Source: Simplicispira psychrophila DSM 11588 | GTDB lineage: Bacteria; Pseudomonadota; Gammaproteobacteria; Burkholderiales; Burkholderiaceae_C | Direction: 5' to 3' | DNA length: 64,000 nt | NCBI RefSeq assembly: GCF_000688255.1 | Contig: NZ_JHYS01000015.1 | Span: 1-64,000 of the forward strand | The notes under the pieces: generated by a model | Told to the model about the DNA's origin: nothing | Databases searched by the model: none | Seen by the model: the letters and a program-made list of their open reading frames with translations, nothing else | Translations under genes and position numbers: made by a program | Shown here: positions 27,807 through 38,850 of the stretch, one piece after another | Layout: each line of letters starts with the position of its first letter | Position numbering within the stretch: position 1 is the stretch's first letter

Positions 27807-28700
27807 ATGCACGCACACACCTCTCTCACCACGTTCCTCCCCTCCCGCCGCACGGCCCTGCTGGCCAGCGTAGGCCTGCTGGCAGGGTCCTCGGCGGTAT
27901 GGGCCGCCTCCAAAGGACGCGCCAAGGCGTCTGAACCAGGCGTCTGGCCGCGTGCGCTGGTAGTACCGGGCGGTGTGGTGCGCCTGTCGCTGGGGCCGGC
28001 GCCCGAGCGACCGGTGGCAGTGGCTGGCGAGGTGCCGCTCTTGGTGCTGGGCGACATGATCGAGTGGACGGCGGTGGTCGGCATTCCCCTATCGGCTCCG
28101 CTGGGTGCAGCGCACATCAGCGTCGCCGCCACAGCCGATAGCCCGGCGCGCCAAGTCGCTTACACCGTGGCCGACAAGCGCTATCGTGAGCAGCGCCTGA
28201 CGGTGGCGCCGCGCACCGTCGATCTGTCGCCTGAAAACCAGGCCCGCTACGAGCGCGAGCGCGACCACCAGGCCGGGGTGATGGCGACTTTCAGTACGCC
28301 GTTGCCAGCGCGTTTGGCGATGCAGGTGCCGACCCCTGGGCGGCGTTCCAGCTCGTTTGGGCTGCGGCGCGTGTTCAACGGCCAAGCGCGCAATCCGCAC
28401 AGCGGCATGGACATTGCGGCCTCTACCGGCACGCCGGTGGTGGCACCGCTGCCGGGCAAAGTCATCGACACCGGTGATTATTTTTTCAACGGCCAAACCG
28501 TGTGGCTGGACCACGGCGGCGGACTGCTGTCGATGGTGTGCCACCTGAGCGCCATCGACGTGCAGATCGGTGATTCCGTGCACACCGGCCAACGCGTCGG
28601 CGCTGTCGGCGCGACCGGCCGCGTCACCGGGCCGCATTTGCACTGGGGCGTGATGCTGAACCGCAGCATGGTCGATCCGGCGCTGTTTTTGCCGGCTTGA
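27807..28700 (+). CDS. M23 family metallopeptidase, exported (probable Tat signal)
   Basis: 297 residues. N-terminal SRRTALLASVGLLAGSSAVWA resembles a twin-arginine signal. The C-terminal LytM/M23 domain has HSGMD (H198, D202) and HLHW (H277, H279), the zinc and catalytic residues of peptidoglycan endopeptidases, so it is predicted to be active. The start at 27807 (MHAHTSL) is preferred; a TTG five codons upstream is possible. Likely a cell-wall hydrolase of the periplasm. Confidence 0.87.
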   Translation: MHAHTSLTTFLPSRRTALLASVGLLAGSSAVWAASKGRAKASEPGVWPRALVVPGGVVRLSLGPAPERPVAVAGEVPLLVLGDMIEWTAVVGIPLSAPLGAAHISVAATADSPARQVAYTVADKRYREQRLTVAPRTVDLSPENQARYERERDHQAGVMATFSTPLPARLAMQVPTPGRRSSSFGLRRVFNGQARNPHSGMDIAASTGTPVVAPLPGKVIDTGDYFFNGQTVWLDHGGGLLSMVCHLSAIDVQIGDSVHTGQRVGAVGATGRVTGPHLHWGVMLNRSMVDPALFLPA

Positions 28701-28713
28701 GACCAAAATACCA

Positions 28714-28766
28714 GTCAAAACCGGCTCTAACGCTTATACAGAAAGCGCTAGCAGCTATTAAAAAAA
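28714..28766 (-). repeat. Dispersed inverted repeat after M23 peptidase
   Basis: Reverse orientation: TCAAAACCGGCTCTAACGCT, then AAAGCGCTAGCAGCTATTAA. It runs directly into the terminator hairpin at 28766. Confidence 0.85.
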
Positions 28767-28790
28767 GAGCACCTTGCGGTGCTCTTTTTG
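28766..28790. terminator. Bidirectional terminator between M23 peptidase and acyl-CoA synthetase
   Basis: AAGAGCACC/GGTGCTCTT stem with a TTGC loop, A-run on one side and T-run on the other, between two convergent genes. Confidence 0.9.
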
Positions 28791-28806
28791 ATTGAGGGCT
28801 TCGCGC

Positions 28807-30456
28807 TTACTGAGGAACCATCGCACTGGCCGAGCCGGCTTGCTTGCGCAGCTCAAACTTCTGAATCTTGCCGGTGGCAGTTTTGGGAATATCACCAAAG
28901 ATCACCGTACGCGGCACCTTGAAGCCGGCCAGATGCTGTTTGCAGTGCGCCATGATGTCTTCGGCGGTGGTGTGTACGCCGGCCTTGAGTTCGACAAAAG
29001 CGCAGGGCGTTTCGCCCCATTTCTCATCCGGCTTGGCAACCACGGCGGCAGAGAGCACGTCAGGGTGGCGGTACAGCACGTCTTCGACTTCGATGGACGA
29101 GATGTTCTCGCCGCCGGAAATGATGATGTCCTTGCTGCGGTCCTTGATCTGGATGTAGCCGTCCGGGTATTGCACTGCCAGGTCGCCCGAATGGAACCAA
29201 CCGCCAGCAAAGGCTTCGACGGTGGCTTTGGGGTTCTTCAGGTAGCCCTTCATGGCGATGTTGCCCTTGAACATGATTTCGCCCATGGTCTGGCCGTCGT
29301 GCGGCACCGGCTCCAGCGTCTGCGGGTCGCGCACGCTGACGGCACGTTCCAAGTGGTAGCGCACGCCTTGGCGGGCGTTCAAACGGGCGCGCTCGCCGAT
29401 GTCCAAGGCATCCCACGCCGGGTGCTTGGCGCAGACGGTGGCCGGGCCATACACCTCGGTCAGGCCATACACGTGGGTCAGGTCAAAGCCGAGTTTTTCC
29501 ATGCCTTCAATCATCGACGCCGGTGGCGCGGCACCGGCCACCATGGCTTTGACGCCGCTGGGCAGGCCTTCTTTCATGCTGGCCGGGGCGTTGACCAGCA
29601 GACTGTGCACGATGGGCGCGCTGCAGTAGTGCGTCACGCCATGCGCGCGGATAGCGTTGAAGATGGCCTGCGGCTCGACCCGGCGCAGGCAGACATTGAC
29701 GCCGGCGCGCATCGCCACCGTCCACGGAAAGCACCAGCCGTTGCAGTGGAACATCGGCAGCGTCCACAGGTAGACAGCGTGTTTGGGCATATCCCACTCC
29801 AGCACGTTGCTGATGGCGTTGAGCGCTGCGCCTCGGTGGTGGTAGACCACGCCCTTGGGGTTGCCGGTGGTGCCGCTGGTGTAGTTCAGCGCAATGGCAT
29901 CCCATTCGTCGGCGGGCATTTGCCACGCAAAGTCGGCATCGCCTTGGGCGACAAAATCTTCGTAAGTGGTGCCGCCGAGCGAGTCGCTGGGGTGCTCGTA
30001 CAAAGCGTCTTGCACTTCGATGATCAGCAGCGGCGTGGTGGCGGTGCGCAGCGGCAGCGCTTTGGCGATCAGGCCGGCAAATTCTGGGTCAACGATCAGC
30101 GCTTTGGCTTCGCCGTGGTCCAGCATAAAGGCGATGGCCTCGGGGTCGAGCCGGGTGTTGAGGGTGTTGAGCACTGCGCCGGCCATCGGCACGCCAAAGT
30201 GCGCTTCCACCATCGGCGGTGTGTTTGGCAGGATGGCGGCCACGGTGTCGTTTTTGCCGATGCCGCGCTGTTGCAGCGCACTGGCCAGCTGGCGGCAGCG
30301 GGTGTAGGTTTGCGCCCAAGTTTGGCGCAGCGCGCCGTGGACGATGGCCAAACGCTCGGGGTAGACCTGCGCGGTGCGCTCAATAAAGTCCAGCGGTGAC
30401 AGCGGCGCATGGTTAGCGCCGGTGCGCGGCATGTCTTGGTCGTAAATACTGGTCAT
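28807..30456 (-). CDS. Acyl-CoA synthetase (AMP-binding, FadD-like)
   Basis: 549 residues of the ANL superfamily: phosphate-binding YTSGTTGNPKGVVYHH, YGLTEVYGPATV, GWFHSGDLAV and the C-terminal lysine in KTATGKIQKFEL. It activates a carboxylic acid, probably a medium/short-chain fatty acid, to its CoA thioester through an acyl-adenylate. The ATG at 30456 has GGA 8 bp upstream on the minus strand. The exact substrate is not determined by these motifs. Divergent from dnaG. Confidence 0.9.
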   Translation of the reverse strand: MTSIYDQDMPRTGANHAPLSPLDFIERTAQVYPERLAIVHGALRQTWAQTYTRCRQLASALQQRGIGKNDTVAAILPNTPPMVEAHFGVPMAGAVLNTLNTRLDPEAIAFMLDHGEAKALIVDPEFAGLIAKALPLRTATTPLLIIEVQDALYEHPSDSLGGTTYEDFVAQGDADFAWQMPADEWDAIALNYTSGTTGNPKGVVYHHRGAALNAISNVLEWDMPKHAVYLWTLPMFHCNGWCFPWTVAMRAGVNVCLRRVEPQAIFNAIRAHGVTHYCSAPIVHSLLVNAPASMKEGLPSGVKAMVAGAAPPASMIEGMEKLGFDLTHVYGLTEVYGPATVCAKHPAWDALDIGERARLNARQGVRYHLERAVSVRDPQTLEPVPHDGQTMGEIMFKGNIAMKGYLKNPKATVEAFAGGWFHSGDLAVQYPDGYIQIKDRSKDIIISGGENISSIEVEDVLYRHPDVLSAAVVAKPDEKWGETPCAFVELKAGVHTTAEDIMAHCKQHLAGFKVPRTVIFGDIPKTATGKIQKFELRKQAGSASAMVPQ

Positions 30457-30542
30457 GAAGGTTTCCTTAAAAAAACGCAAACGGACTGCGCCTGATTACA
30501 ACAGACGCCAGCCGGCAGGCCGGATGCGGAAGGGGGAACGCA

Positions 30543-32573
30543 ATGAAGGAAAATGCCGCCGTGAGCATCCCCCAGTCCTTCATCCAAGAGTTACTCGACC
30601 GCACCGACATCGTCGAGGTCGTCGGCCGTTATGTGCAGCTGAAAAAAGGCGGCGCCAACTTCATGGGGCTGTGCCCCTTCCATGGCGAAAAATCACCCTC
30701 CTTCAGTGTCAGCCCGGCGAAGCAGTTTTTTCATTGCTTTGGTTGCAGCAAGAACGGCAATGCCATCACCTTTCTGATGGAGCACGCCGGCATGGGCTTT
30801 GTCGAGGCGGTGCACGACTTGGCGCAGCAAACCGGCTTGCAGGTGCCCGAAGACGATGTCTCGCCGCAAGAGCGCGAACGCGCCGCCGCCCGCAAGCAGC
30901 AGCAGGCCACGCTGACCGATGTACTGGAAAAAGCCGGCGCTGCTTACTGCCAGCACCTGAGCACGGCGCAGCACGCGATTGAATATTTGCAGCGCCGGGG
31001 CGTGTCCAGTGAGGTGGCCAATCGCTATGGCCTGGGCTACGCGCCCGAGGGTTGGCATGGGCTGGCGAGCGTGTTTGCACAGTACGACGACCCGTTGCTG
31101 GCCGAGGCCGGCTTGGTCATCGTCAACGACGAGAACCCCAGCGATGTGCGCCGCTACGATCGTTTTCGCGATCGGCTGATGTTCCCGATCCGCAACGTCA
31201 AGGGTGAATGCATTGGCTTTGGCGGGCGCGTGTTTGGCGATGAAAAGCCCAAATACCTCAATTCACCCGAAACCCCGGTGTTCCACAAAGGGCGCGAACT
31301 GTACGGCTTGTTTGAAGCGCGCACGGCGATCCGCGAGCACGGCCTGGTACTGGTCACCGAGGGCTATATGGACGTGGTGGCGCTGGCGCAGTGGGGCTTT
31401 CCCAACGCCGTGGCCACCCTGGGCACGGCCTGCACGCCCGAGCACTTGGGCAAGCTGTTTCGTTTTACCGAGGCGGTGGTGTTCAGCTTTGACGGCGACA
31501 ACGCGGGCCGGCGCGCGGCGCGCAAGGCGCTCGAAGGTGCCCTGCCCTACGCCAGCGACACGCGCAGCATCAAATTTTTGTTCTTGCCCGCCGAGCACGA
31601 CCCCGACAGCTTTGTGCGTGCGCACGGCAGCGAAGCTTTTGCGCGCCATATCAGCGCCGCCATGCCGTTGAGCGGCTTTTTGCTGGAAGCCGCCGCCGAT
31701 CAATGCGACCTGGGCACGCCTGAAGGCCGCGCGCACATGGCCAGCAATGCGCGTCCGCTGTGGGAGCTGCTGCCGGATGGCGTGCTCAAACGGCAACTGC
31801 TGGGCGAGCTGGCGGCGCAGGCGCAGTTGGACGTGCGCGATTTGTCCGATGTGTGGAGCCAAGCCCGGGCGCGCGATGCCGCCCGAACGCATGGCGCGCA
31901 CAGCATTCGCCACGCGCCGCAGCCGCACGCTGAGGCTTACCCCGACTGGGGCAGCGCCGAGCCGCCGTCGTACCTGTCCGATCTGCCCGATGGCCCGCCG
32001 AGTGGATTCGAGGGCGGGGCAGCGTCTTACGCACAGCGCCCGCCCCAGCCCAAACCGCGCTGGAACCCCAAAGGCACGAGCCCACGCGCCGCAGCCCCTG
32101 CTTGGAGCGGCGGCGCACGCGGCCCGCGCGCTGCACCCGCCAGTCGGGCCGACCACGCGGCGCGGCTGCTGCTGTCGCACATGGATTTTCTGGACACCCT
32201 GACGCAGGAAGACCAGGCGGTGCTGTGCGCGCTGGCGCCGCCGCACGGCCCGCTGTTTACCTGGCTCGAAGGCCAGTTCCATGAACACGGCGTACGCTCG
32301 TGGGCGCTGTTGTGTGAAGCCGTGCAGGGCCAACCATGCCAGAGCATTGCCGAACAGGTCATGACCGGCGCGCACGCCCAGACCCAAGGCGAAACCGCTG
32401 AACTGCGCACCGAACTGCGCAGCCTGCTCAACCGGATGCTGATCGAACACATCAAGCAGCAACAAGACGCGGCTATCGCCCAAGCAGCGCACGACCCCAG
32501 TGCCTTGCAGCGTTACCGCGAGTTGCAAGTGCGCCGCGTGGCACTGGAAAAACTCGCTGCGCCCGCCTCTTGA
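30543..32573 (+). CDS. dnaG: DNA primase
   Basis: 676 residues; makes RNA primers for replication. The zinc-binding CHC2 domain has C44, H47, C65 and C68 (CPFHGEKSPSF, HCFGC). The Toprim catalytic core holds VTEGYMDVVAL and FDGDNAGRRAA. A Pro-rich linker (about 455-540) joins the C-terminal helicase (DnaB)-binding domain. It lies directly upstream of rpoD, the classic macromolecular-synthesis order, here without rpsU. Confidence 0.96.
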   Translation: MKENAAVSIPQSFIQELLDRTDIVEVVGRYVQLKKGGANFMGLCPFHGEKSPSFSVSPAKQFFHCFGCSKNGNAITFLMEHAGMGFVEAVHDLAQQTGLQVPEDDVSPQERERAAARKQQQATLTDVLEKAGAAYCQHLSTAQHAIEYLQRRGVSSEVANRYGLGYAPEGWHGLASVFAQYDDPLLAEAGLVIVNDENPSDVRRYDRFRDRLMFPIRNVKGECIGFGGRVFGDEKPKYLNSPETPVFHKGRELYGLFEARTAIREHGLVLVTEGYMDVVALAQWGFPNAVATLGTACTPEHLGKLFRFTEAVVFSFDGDNAGRRAARKALEGALPYASDTRSIKFLFLPAEHDPDSFVRAHGSEAFARHISAAMPLSGFLLEAAADQCDLGTPEGRAHMASNARPLWELLPDGVLKRQLLGELAAQAQLDVRDLSDVWSQARARDAARTHGAHSIRHAPQPHAEAYPDWGSAEPPSYLSDLPDGPPSGFEGGAASYAQRPPQPKPRWNPKGTSPRAAAPAWSGGARGPRAAPASRADHAARLLLSHMDFLDTLTQEDQAVLCALAPPHGPLFTWLEGQFHEHGVRSWALLCEAVQGQPCQSIAEQVMTGAHAQTQGETAELRTELRSLLNRMLIEHIKQQQDAAIAQAAHDPSALQRYRELQVRRVALEKLAAPAS

Positions 32574-32594
32574 AATAAGCGCCGCCGCTATAAT
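32571..32594 (+). promoter_or_regulatory. Candidate rpoD promoter (-10 TATAAT)
   Basis: TATAAT at 32589-32594, just past the dnaG stop and about 235 bp before the rpoD start. The only TTGAAA nearby is too close (13 bp), so the -35 is weak or absent. The 5' leader would be long. Confidence 0.45.
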
Positions 32595-32828
32595 GTACGG
32601 TTAACGTCGGCAAGAGCGACAGCAGCACCTCCGGATCGGGCCACCGTGACACACACGCACAACCGCCCTCTGCGCCGCAAGGACTGCACTCCAAATGATC
32701 GCCCCAACATCTTGCTGCCGAGGAATCGCCCTCGAACCGTAATGGCCCTGCCTTTACCGTGCTCTGCGCGCCGACCCCTGTGGCGCTTGTGTTTTCTTTG
32801 TGTTCATTTTTGAATCTGAGGTCATGCC

Positions 32829-35210
<2,382 letters not shown>

Positions 35211-35256
35211 CTGAACGGGTAGCGATGGGGCCGACCGACTGGCCCACGCCACCCCC

Positions 35257-35306
35257 AGCGCCTGTCGCTTCCGTGGTGTCACCACGAGAACAGCAGGCGC
35301 TTTTTT
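35257..35306 (+). terminator. Rho-independent terminator after rpoD
   Basis: Outer stem GCGCCTG/CAGGCGC, inner stem GTGGTG/CACCAC, followed by TTTTTT. Confidence 0.9.
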
Positions 35307-35343
35307 ATGGTGAATACATCGGTGTGTGCAGTGGTAGCACCAC

Positions 35344-35368
35344 AACACTTTTTTCAGATTGAAGTGTT
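35344..35368. other. Inverted repeat ahead of the HxlR gene
   Basis: AACACTT and AAGTGTT are separated by 11 bp. It could be a weak terminator or a binding site; no strong case either way. Confidence 0.3.
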
Positions 35369-35379
35369 TTCAAGGTCTG

Positions 35380-35398
35380 ACGCATACCGGGTATGCGT
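35380..35398. promoter_or_regulatory. Palindromic candidate operator upstream of HxlR regulator
   Basis: Perfect 9-bp inverted repeat ACGCATACC/GGTATGCGT with a 1-bp centre, 119 bp before the HxlR-type gene. Palindromes of this length in front of a dimeric winged-helix regulator often serve autoregulation; the link is inference. Confidence 0.55.
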
Positions 35399-35399
35399 T

Positions 35400-35446
35400 A
35401 TGAGCTACTAAACTTGTAGCAAAATAGATTCAGCGCTATAGTCCGC
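35400..35446 (+). repeat. Weak, degenerate copy of the dispersed repeat
   Basis: GAGCTACTAAACTTGTAGCA then AGATTCAGCGCTATAGTCCG keep the GAGCTACTA and AGCGCTA...CC blocks but little else. Doubtful member. Confidence 0.3.
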
Positions 35447-35516
35447 AGCGTGCCCAGAGCGCCCTGCTACTGGTGCTGAACTACCTCTGATTCCCTACTG
35501 CGCAAGGAGAAGCCAC

Positions 35517-35822
35517 ATGAGCTCCAAAGAGAACACCGCCATCAACCAGCTGTTTGAGCGGCTTGAATGCCGTTATGCATTGCGCGTCCTGTGGGCTCTG
35601 CGCGACGGCCACCCGCAAACCTTTCGCCTGCTGCAAGACAGCGTCGGCGGCATCACGCCCAACACGCTGAACACGCGCATCAAAGAGCTGCGTGAAGCCG
35701 GCTTGGTGGACCACGGCAATGACGGCTATATCGTCACCGCCTCCGGCACCGACTTGCTCAAGCGCCTGAACGATGTGCAAGCCTTTGCCACCCGCTGGGT
35801 CGCCAGTCGCGCTAAAAAATAA
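35517..35822 (+). CDS. HxlR-type winged-helix transcriptional regulator
   Basis: 101 residues: LFERLECRYALRVLWALRDG, GGITPNTLNTRIKELREAGLV and the wing DGYIVTASGTDLLKRL give the HxlR/DUF24 fold. A single cysteine (C19) lies in the first helix, where several HxlR regulators (YodB, HypR) carry a redox-sensing cysteine; whether it senses here is unknown. AAGGAG lies 8 bp before the ATG at 35517. The palindrome at 35380 is a likely site. Confidence 0.85.
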   Translation: MSSKENTAINQLFERLECRYALRVLWALRDGHPQTFRLLQDSVGGITPNTLNTRIKELREAGLVDHGNDGYIVTASGTDLLKRLNDVQAFATRWVASRAKK

Positions 35823-35841
35823 AACCACACAAAATATAAGT

Positions 35842-35891
35842 GAAATCAGCCTCCAGCCCTTTAGATACATGCGCTAGTAGCTATCATTTAT
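35842..35891 (-). repeat. Dispersed inverted repeat upstream of FKBP
   Basis: Reverse orientation: GAAATCAGCCTCCAGCCCTT, then ATGCGCTAGTAGCTATCATT. It lies between the HxlR gene and the FKBP gene. Confidence 0.75.
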
Positions 35892-35931
35892 ATAGTAATT
35901 TCATCGTACCCACGCAATAAAAGGATTGTTT

Positions 35932-36291
35932 ATGGCATTCACCACCACCGCCTCCGGCCTGCAATACGAAGACACCACCGTGGGCGAAGGCGCCGAAGCC
36001 ACCAAGGGCCAACAGGTCACGGTGCACTACACCGGCTGGCTCTACCACAACGGCGAACAAGGCGCCAAGTTCGACTCCAGCCGGGACCGCAACGATACCT
36101 TTGTCTTTGGCCTGGGCGGCGGCCAAGTCATCCAGGGTTGGGACGAAGGCGTGCAAGGCATGAAGGTCGGCGGCCAGCGCACCCTCATCATCCCTGCAGC
36201 CCTGGGCTACGGCGCACGCGGCGCTGGCGGTGTCATTCCACCCAACGCCACGCTGAAGTTCGACGTTGAATTGGTCCAGGTCGGTCGTTAA
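35932..36291 (+). CDS. FKBP-type peptidyl-prolyl isomerase
   Basis: 119-residue stand-alone FKBP domain: SGLQYEDTTVGEG, VTVHYTGWL, FDSSRDRNDTFVFGLG, VIQGWDEGVQGMKVGG and YGARGAGGVIPPNATLKFDVEL. The Tyr/Phe/Asp/Trp residues that line the active site are present. It has no signal peptide, so acts in the cytoplasm. The ATG at 35932 begins the conserved sequence. A terminator follows. Confidence 0.94.
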   Translation: MAFTTTASGLQYEDTTVGEGAEATKGQQVTVHYTGWLYHNGEQGAKFDSSRDRNDTFVFGLGGGQVIQGWDEGVQGMKVGGQRTLIIPAALGYGARGAGGVIPPNATLKFDVELVQVGR

Positions 36292-36311
36292 ATCGATTCC
36301 CCCGGTAGTTC

Positions 36312-36339
36312 AAAAAGCGGCTGATCAGCCGCTTTTTTT
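36312..36339 (+). terminator. Rho-independent terminator after the FKBP gene
   Basis: AAAAAGCGGCTG/CAGCCGCTTTTT hairpin with a T-run, facing both the FKBP gene and the convergent symporter. Confidence 0.92.
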
Positions 36340-36388
36340 ATGCCTGAAGGCCTGCCTCACCGCAGCAGCGCCTTCACTTGACTTCACT

Positions 36389-38473
36389 TCACATTTCAAA
36401 GCGCACCAGCGGCTGCTCTGGCACCGGCCGGGTAATCCAGCTGACCAGCACGGCTGCCAGCAACCCGGCGCTAACGCCGAACACCCCCGCTGACATCGGC
36501 TGGATACCAAACCACAGCCCATCGGCCAGCAACCAGCGCGGCACCAGGTGCTGTACTAGCAGCGAATGTGACACCATGTAATAAACAGCGATACCCAGCC
36601 CACACAACATGCCCGCCACGGCGCCACGCCGCGTGGTGCCGCGCCAGAAAATGCCCAGCACCATCACCGGTACAAAAGCCGAAGCAGCGAGCGAGAACGA
36701 GGCCGACACCAGCGGCAGGATGTCGGACGGTTTTAGCGCAGCGACAAAAGCTGCTCCAAGTGCCACCACCAGCAACGTGAATTTGGTCAAAATCACCCGC
36801 TGCTCGGGCGACGCACTGCGCGGGCGCGACTGAAAATACAGGTCGCGCACCAGCGCATTGCTGATGCTCAACAGCAGCCCGTCGGCCGTCGAGAGCGCCG
36901 CCGCCAAGCCCCCTGCCGCCACCAGCCCCGACACCACATACGGCATGCCGCCCAGCTCGGGCGTGGCCAGCATGATCAGGTCGGCGCCCAAGTGGATCTC
37001 ACCAAATTGCACGAGGCCATCGCCATTGATGTCTTCCACCGACAGCAGCGAGGCATCGACCCGCGCCCACTGCGCCATCCAGTTGGGCAGTGAGTCAAAG
37101 CTGCTGCCGACCAGGTTGTTCATGACCTCGAACTTCACCAGCACCGCCAGCGCCGGTGCGCTCATGTAAATCAGGGCGACAAAAAACAGCGTCCACGCGA
37201 CCGAGCGGCGCGCCCCGGCTACCGTGGGTACGGTGTAAAAGCGCGTCAGCAAGTGCGGCAGTCCGGCGGTGCCGACCATCAGACAGAACATCAGCGCCAG
37301 AAAATTGCGCCGCGTGTCCTGGTAGTCAGCCCGCTCTTGCGGCGTACCGTCGGGGTCCCCGGCATAAGGCTGGCTGTGCCGTGGCAGGCCCCCCAGCGGG
37401 CGCGCACGCTCGTAGTTTTCGCGCATTTTCAGCGTCCACAGCACGCGCGCGGCCGCAGCGTCGCGCGGCAAGGCGGCCAGTTCGCGGCTGGCAGCAACAA
37501 TCAGGCCGACATCGGCGTTTTGTGCGCGCAGTCGGTGGATATTCGCCTGCCCCGCCTCGCGCGCGTGCTCCAGCGCGGCATCGACGTCTTGCAGGCGTGC
37601 TTCAAAATCCTGGGCGCGCAGCAGATAGGCGGCAATCACCTGGCGTTCAGCGGGCGAGTTCAGCAGTTGCGTTTCCAGATCGGCGATCTTGCCGATCTGC
37701 ACGCCATACACCAACGGCGCCATCGGATTGCCCAGCTGCTTGTACGCCAGCCACGACACCGGAATCAAAAATGCCAGCAGCACCACTACGTACTGCGCCA
37801 CTTGCGTCCAGGTGATGGCACGCATGCCACCCAAAAAAGAGCACAGCAGCACACCGCCCAAGCCGAGCATGATGCCGATTTCAAACTGTACGCCGGTCAG
37901 GCGCGAGGCGATCAGGCCAACGCCATAAATTTGCGCCACCACGTAGGTGAACGAGCACACCACCACCGCCAGCGCCGCAATCACGCGCGGCCAGCGGCCG
38001 CCAAAGCGCACATGGAAAAAATCGGGCACGGTGTACAGGCCCATGGCACGCAGGTGCGGCGCAATCAAAATCGCCACCAGACAAAACCCGCCTGTCCAGC
38101 CCAGTACATAGGCCAGCCCACCGGCGTGTCCGGGTGTACCGGAAAAACCTTGCAGGTACAGCGCGCCCGACAGGCTGATGAACGAGGCGGCGCTCATCCA
38201 GTCGGCCGCGGCGGCCATGCCGTTGTACATCGGCGGAATGCGCCGGCCGGCGACGTAATACTCTTCAGGATCGCTGGTGCGGCCATAGACGCCAATGGCG
38301 GCATACACCATGACGGTGAAAAACAGAAAAATTGGTCCGATCCAATGGCGCGACAGCCCACGCTGCTCGGCCCAAGCCATCAAAGCCAAAAACCCCAGCA
38401 CGCCTAGCACGTACAGCGCCAGGATGCGGTGCAGGCGGCGGGCGTAGCTGGCAGCGTCAGCGGAATCAGGCAT
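36389..38473 (-). CDS. Sodium:solute symporter, VC_2705/large-subunit type
   Basis: 694 residues, about 13 membrane segments, SSS family (GGLAYVLGWTGGF, STADGLLLSISNALVRDLYF). It has a large soluble insert (about residues 275-405). A later loop holds DINGDGLVQFGE, a textbook 12-residue EF-hand calcium loop. The partner small subunit is the gene immediately upstream, overlapping by 8 bp, as in DUF4212-SSS pairs thought to transport acetate or other carboxylates. Start at 38473 (MPDSADAAS) because an upstream frame runs into the tandem repeat of the small subunit gene. Confidence 0.88.
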   Translation of the reverse strand: MPDSADAASYARRLHRILALYVLGVLGFLALMAWAEQRGLSRHWIGPIFLFFTVMVYAAIGVYGRTSDPEEYYVAGRRIPPMYNGMAAAADWMSAASFISLSGALYLQGFSGTPGHAGGLAYVLGWTGGFCLVAILIAPHLRAMGLYTVPDFFHVRFGGRWPRVIAALAVVVCSFTYVVAQIYGVGLIASRLTGVQFEIGIMLGLGGVLLCSFLGGMRAITWTQVAQYVVVLLAFLIPVSWLAYKQLGNPMAPLVYGVQIGKIADLETQLLNSPAERQVIAAYLLRAQDFEARLQDVDAALEHAREAGQANIHRLRAQNADVGLIVAASRELAALPRDAAAARVLWTLKMRENYERARPLGGLPRHSQPYAGDPDGTPQERADYQDTRRNFLALMFCLMVGTAGLPHLLTRFYTVPTVAGARRSVAWTLFFVALIYMSAPALAVLVKFEVMNNLVGSSFDSLPNWMAQWARVDASLLSVEDINGDGLVQFGEIHLGADLIMLATPELGGMPYVVSGLVAAGGLAAALSTADGLLLSISNALVRDLYFQSRPRSASPEQRVILTKFTLLVVALGAAFVAALKPSDILPLVSASFSLAASAFVPVMVLGIFWRGTTRRGAVAGMLCGLGIAVYYMVSHSLLVQHLVPRWLLADGLWFGIQPMSAGVFGVSAGLLAAVLVSWITRPVPEQPLVRFEM

Positions 38474-38825
38474 CGGCACGGCGCGTAGCGGGAGCGGGAG
38501 CGGGAGCGGGAGCGGGAGCGGGAGCGGCAGCCGCAGCCGCAGCGACGGCATCCTGGCGCTCAAAGTAACTCATGGCGCGGGCATAGACCAGCACGATGGC
38601 GATGAAAATCAGCACCGCGCCCTGCGCAGCCATCCAGTAGCCCAGCTCCCAGCCGTCCAATGCCAAAGTCAGGTCGCGGGCAAAGAAGCAGGCGCCAAAC
38701 GACGCCAGCGCCCACAGCACCAGCAGCCCCGCCTTGAGCCACAGGTGGCGCACATCGTGCAAATCGGGCGGAAACGGCCGCGCTTCCTGGCCATCGTCAT
38801 CGGCGTCTGGAATCGCGGCACGCAT
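38466..38825 (-). CDS. DUF4212 small subunit of the sodium:solute symporter
   Basis: 119 residues with two membrane segments (LWLKAGLLVLWALASFGACFF and GAVLIFIAIVLVYARAMSYFE), which fits the DUF4212 (TIGR03647) partner of VC_2705-type symporters. The C-terminal Ala/Pro tail is encoded by a hexanucleotide tandem repeat (GGAGCG on the plus strand). It overlaps the large subunit start by 8 bp, indicating coupling. Confidence 0.88.
   Translation of the reverse strand: MRAAIPDADDDGQEARPFPPDLHDVRHLWLKAGLLVLWALASFGACFFARDLTLALDGWELGYWMAAQGAVLIFIAIVLVYARAMSYFERQDAVAAAAAAAPAPAPAPAPAPATRRADA
38491..38526 (+). repeat. Hexanucleotide tandem repeat (GGAGCG)6
   Basis: Six exact GGAGCG units, in the coding sequence of the DUF4212 protein, giving alternating Ala-Pro on the minus strand. 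Unit changes would not alter frame. Confidence 0.95.
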
Positions 38826-38850
38826 GGCAAAACAGCCGATGAACTACCGC

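Noticed and set aside
28792-30399. 535-residue ORF opposite the acyl-CoA synthetase
   Set aside because: Antisense of an ANL enzyme with all motifs intact.
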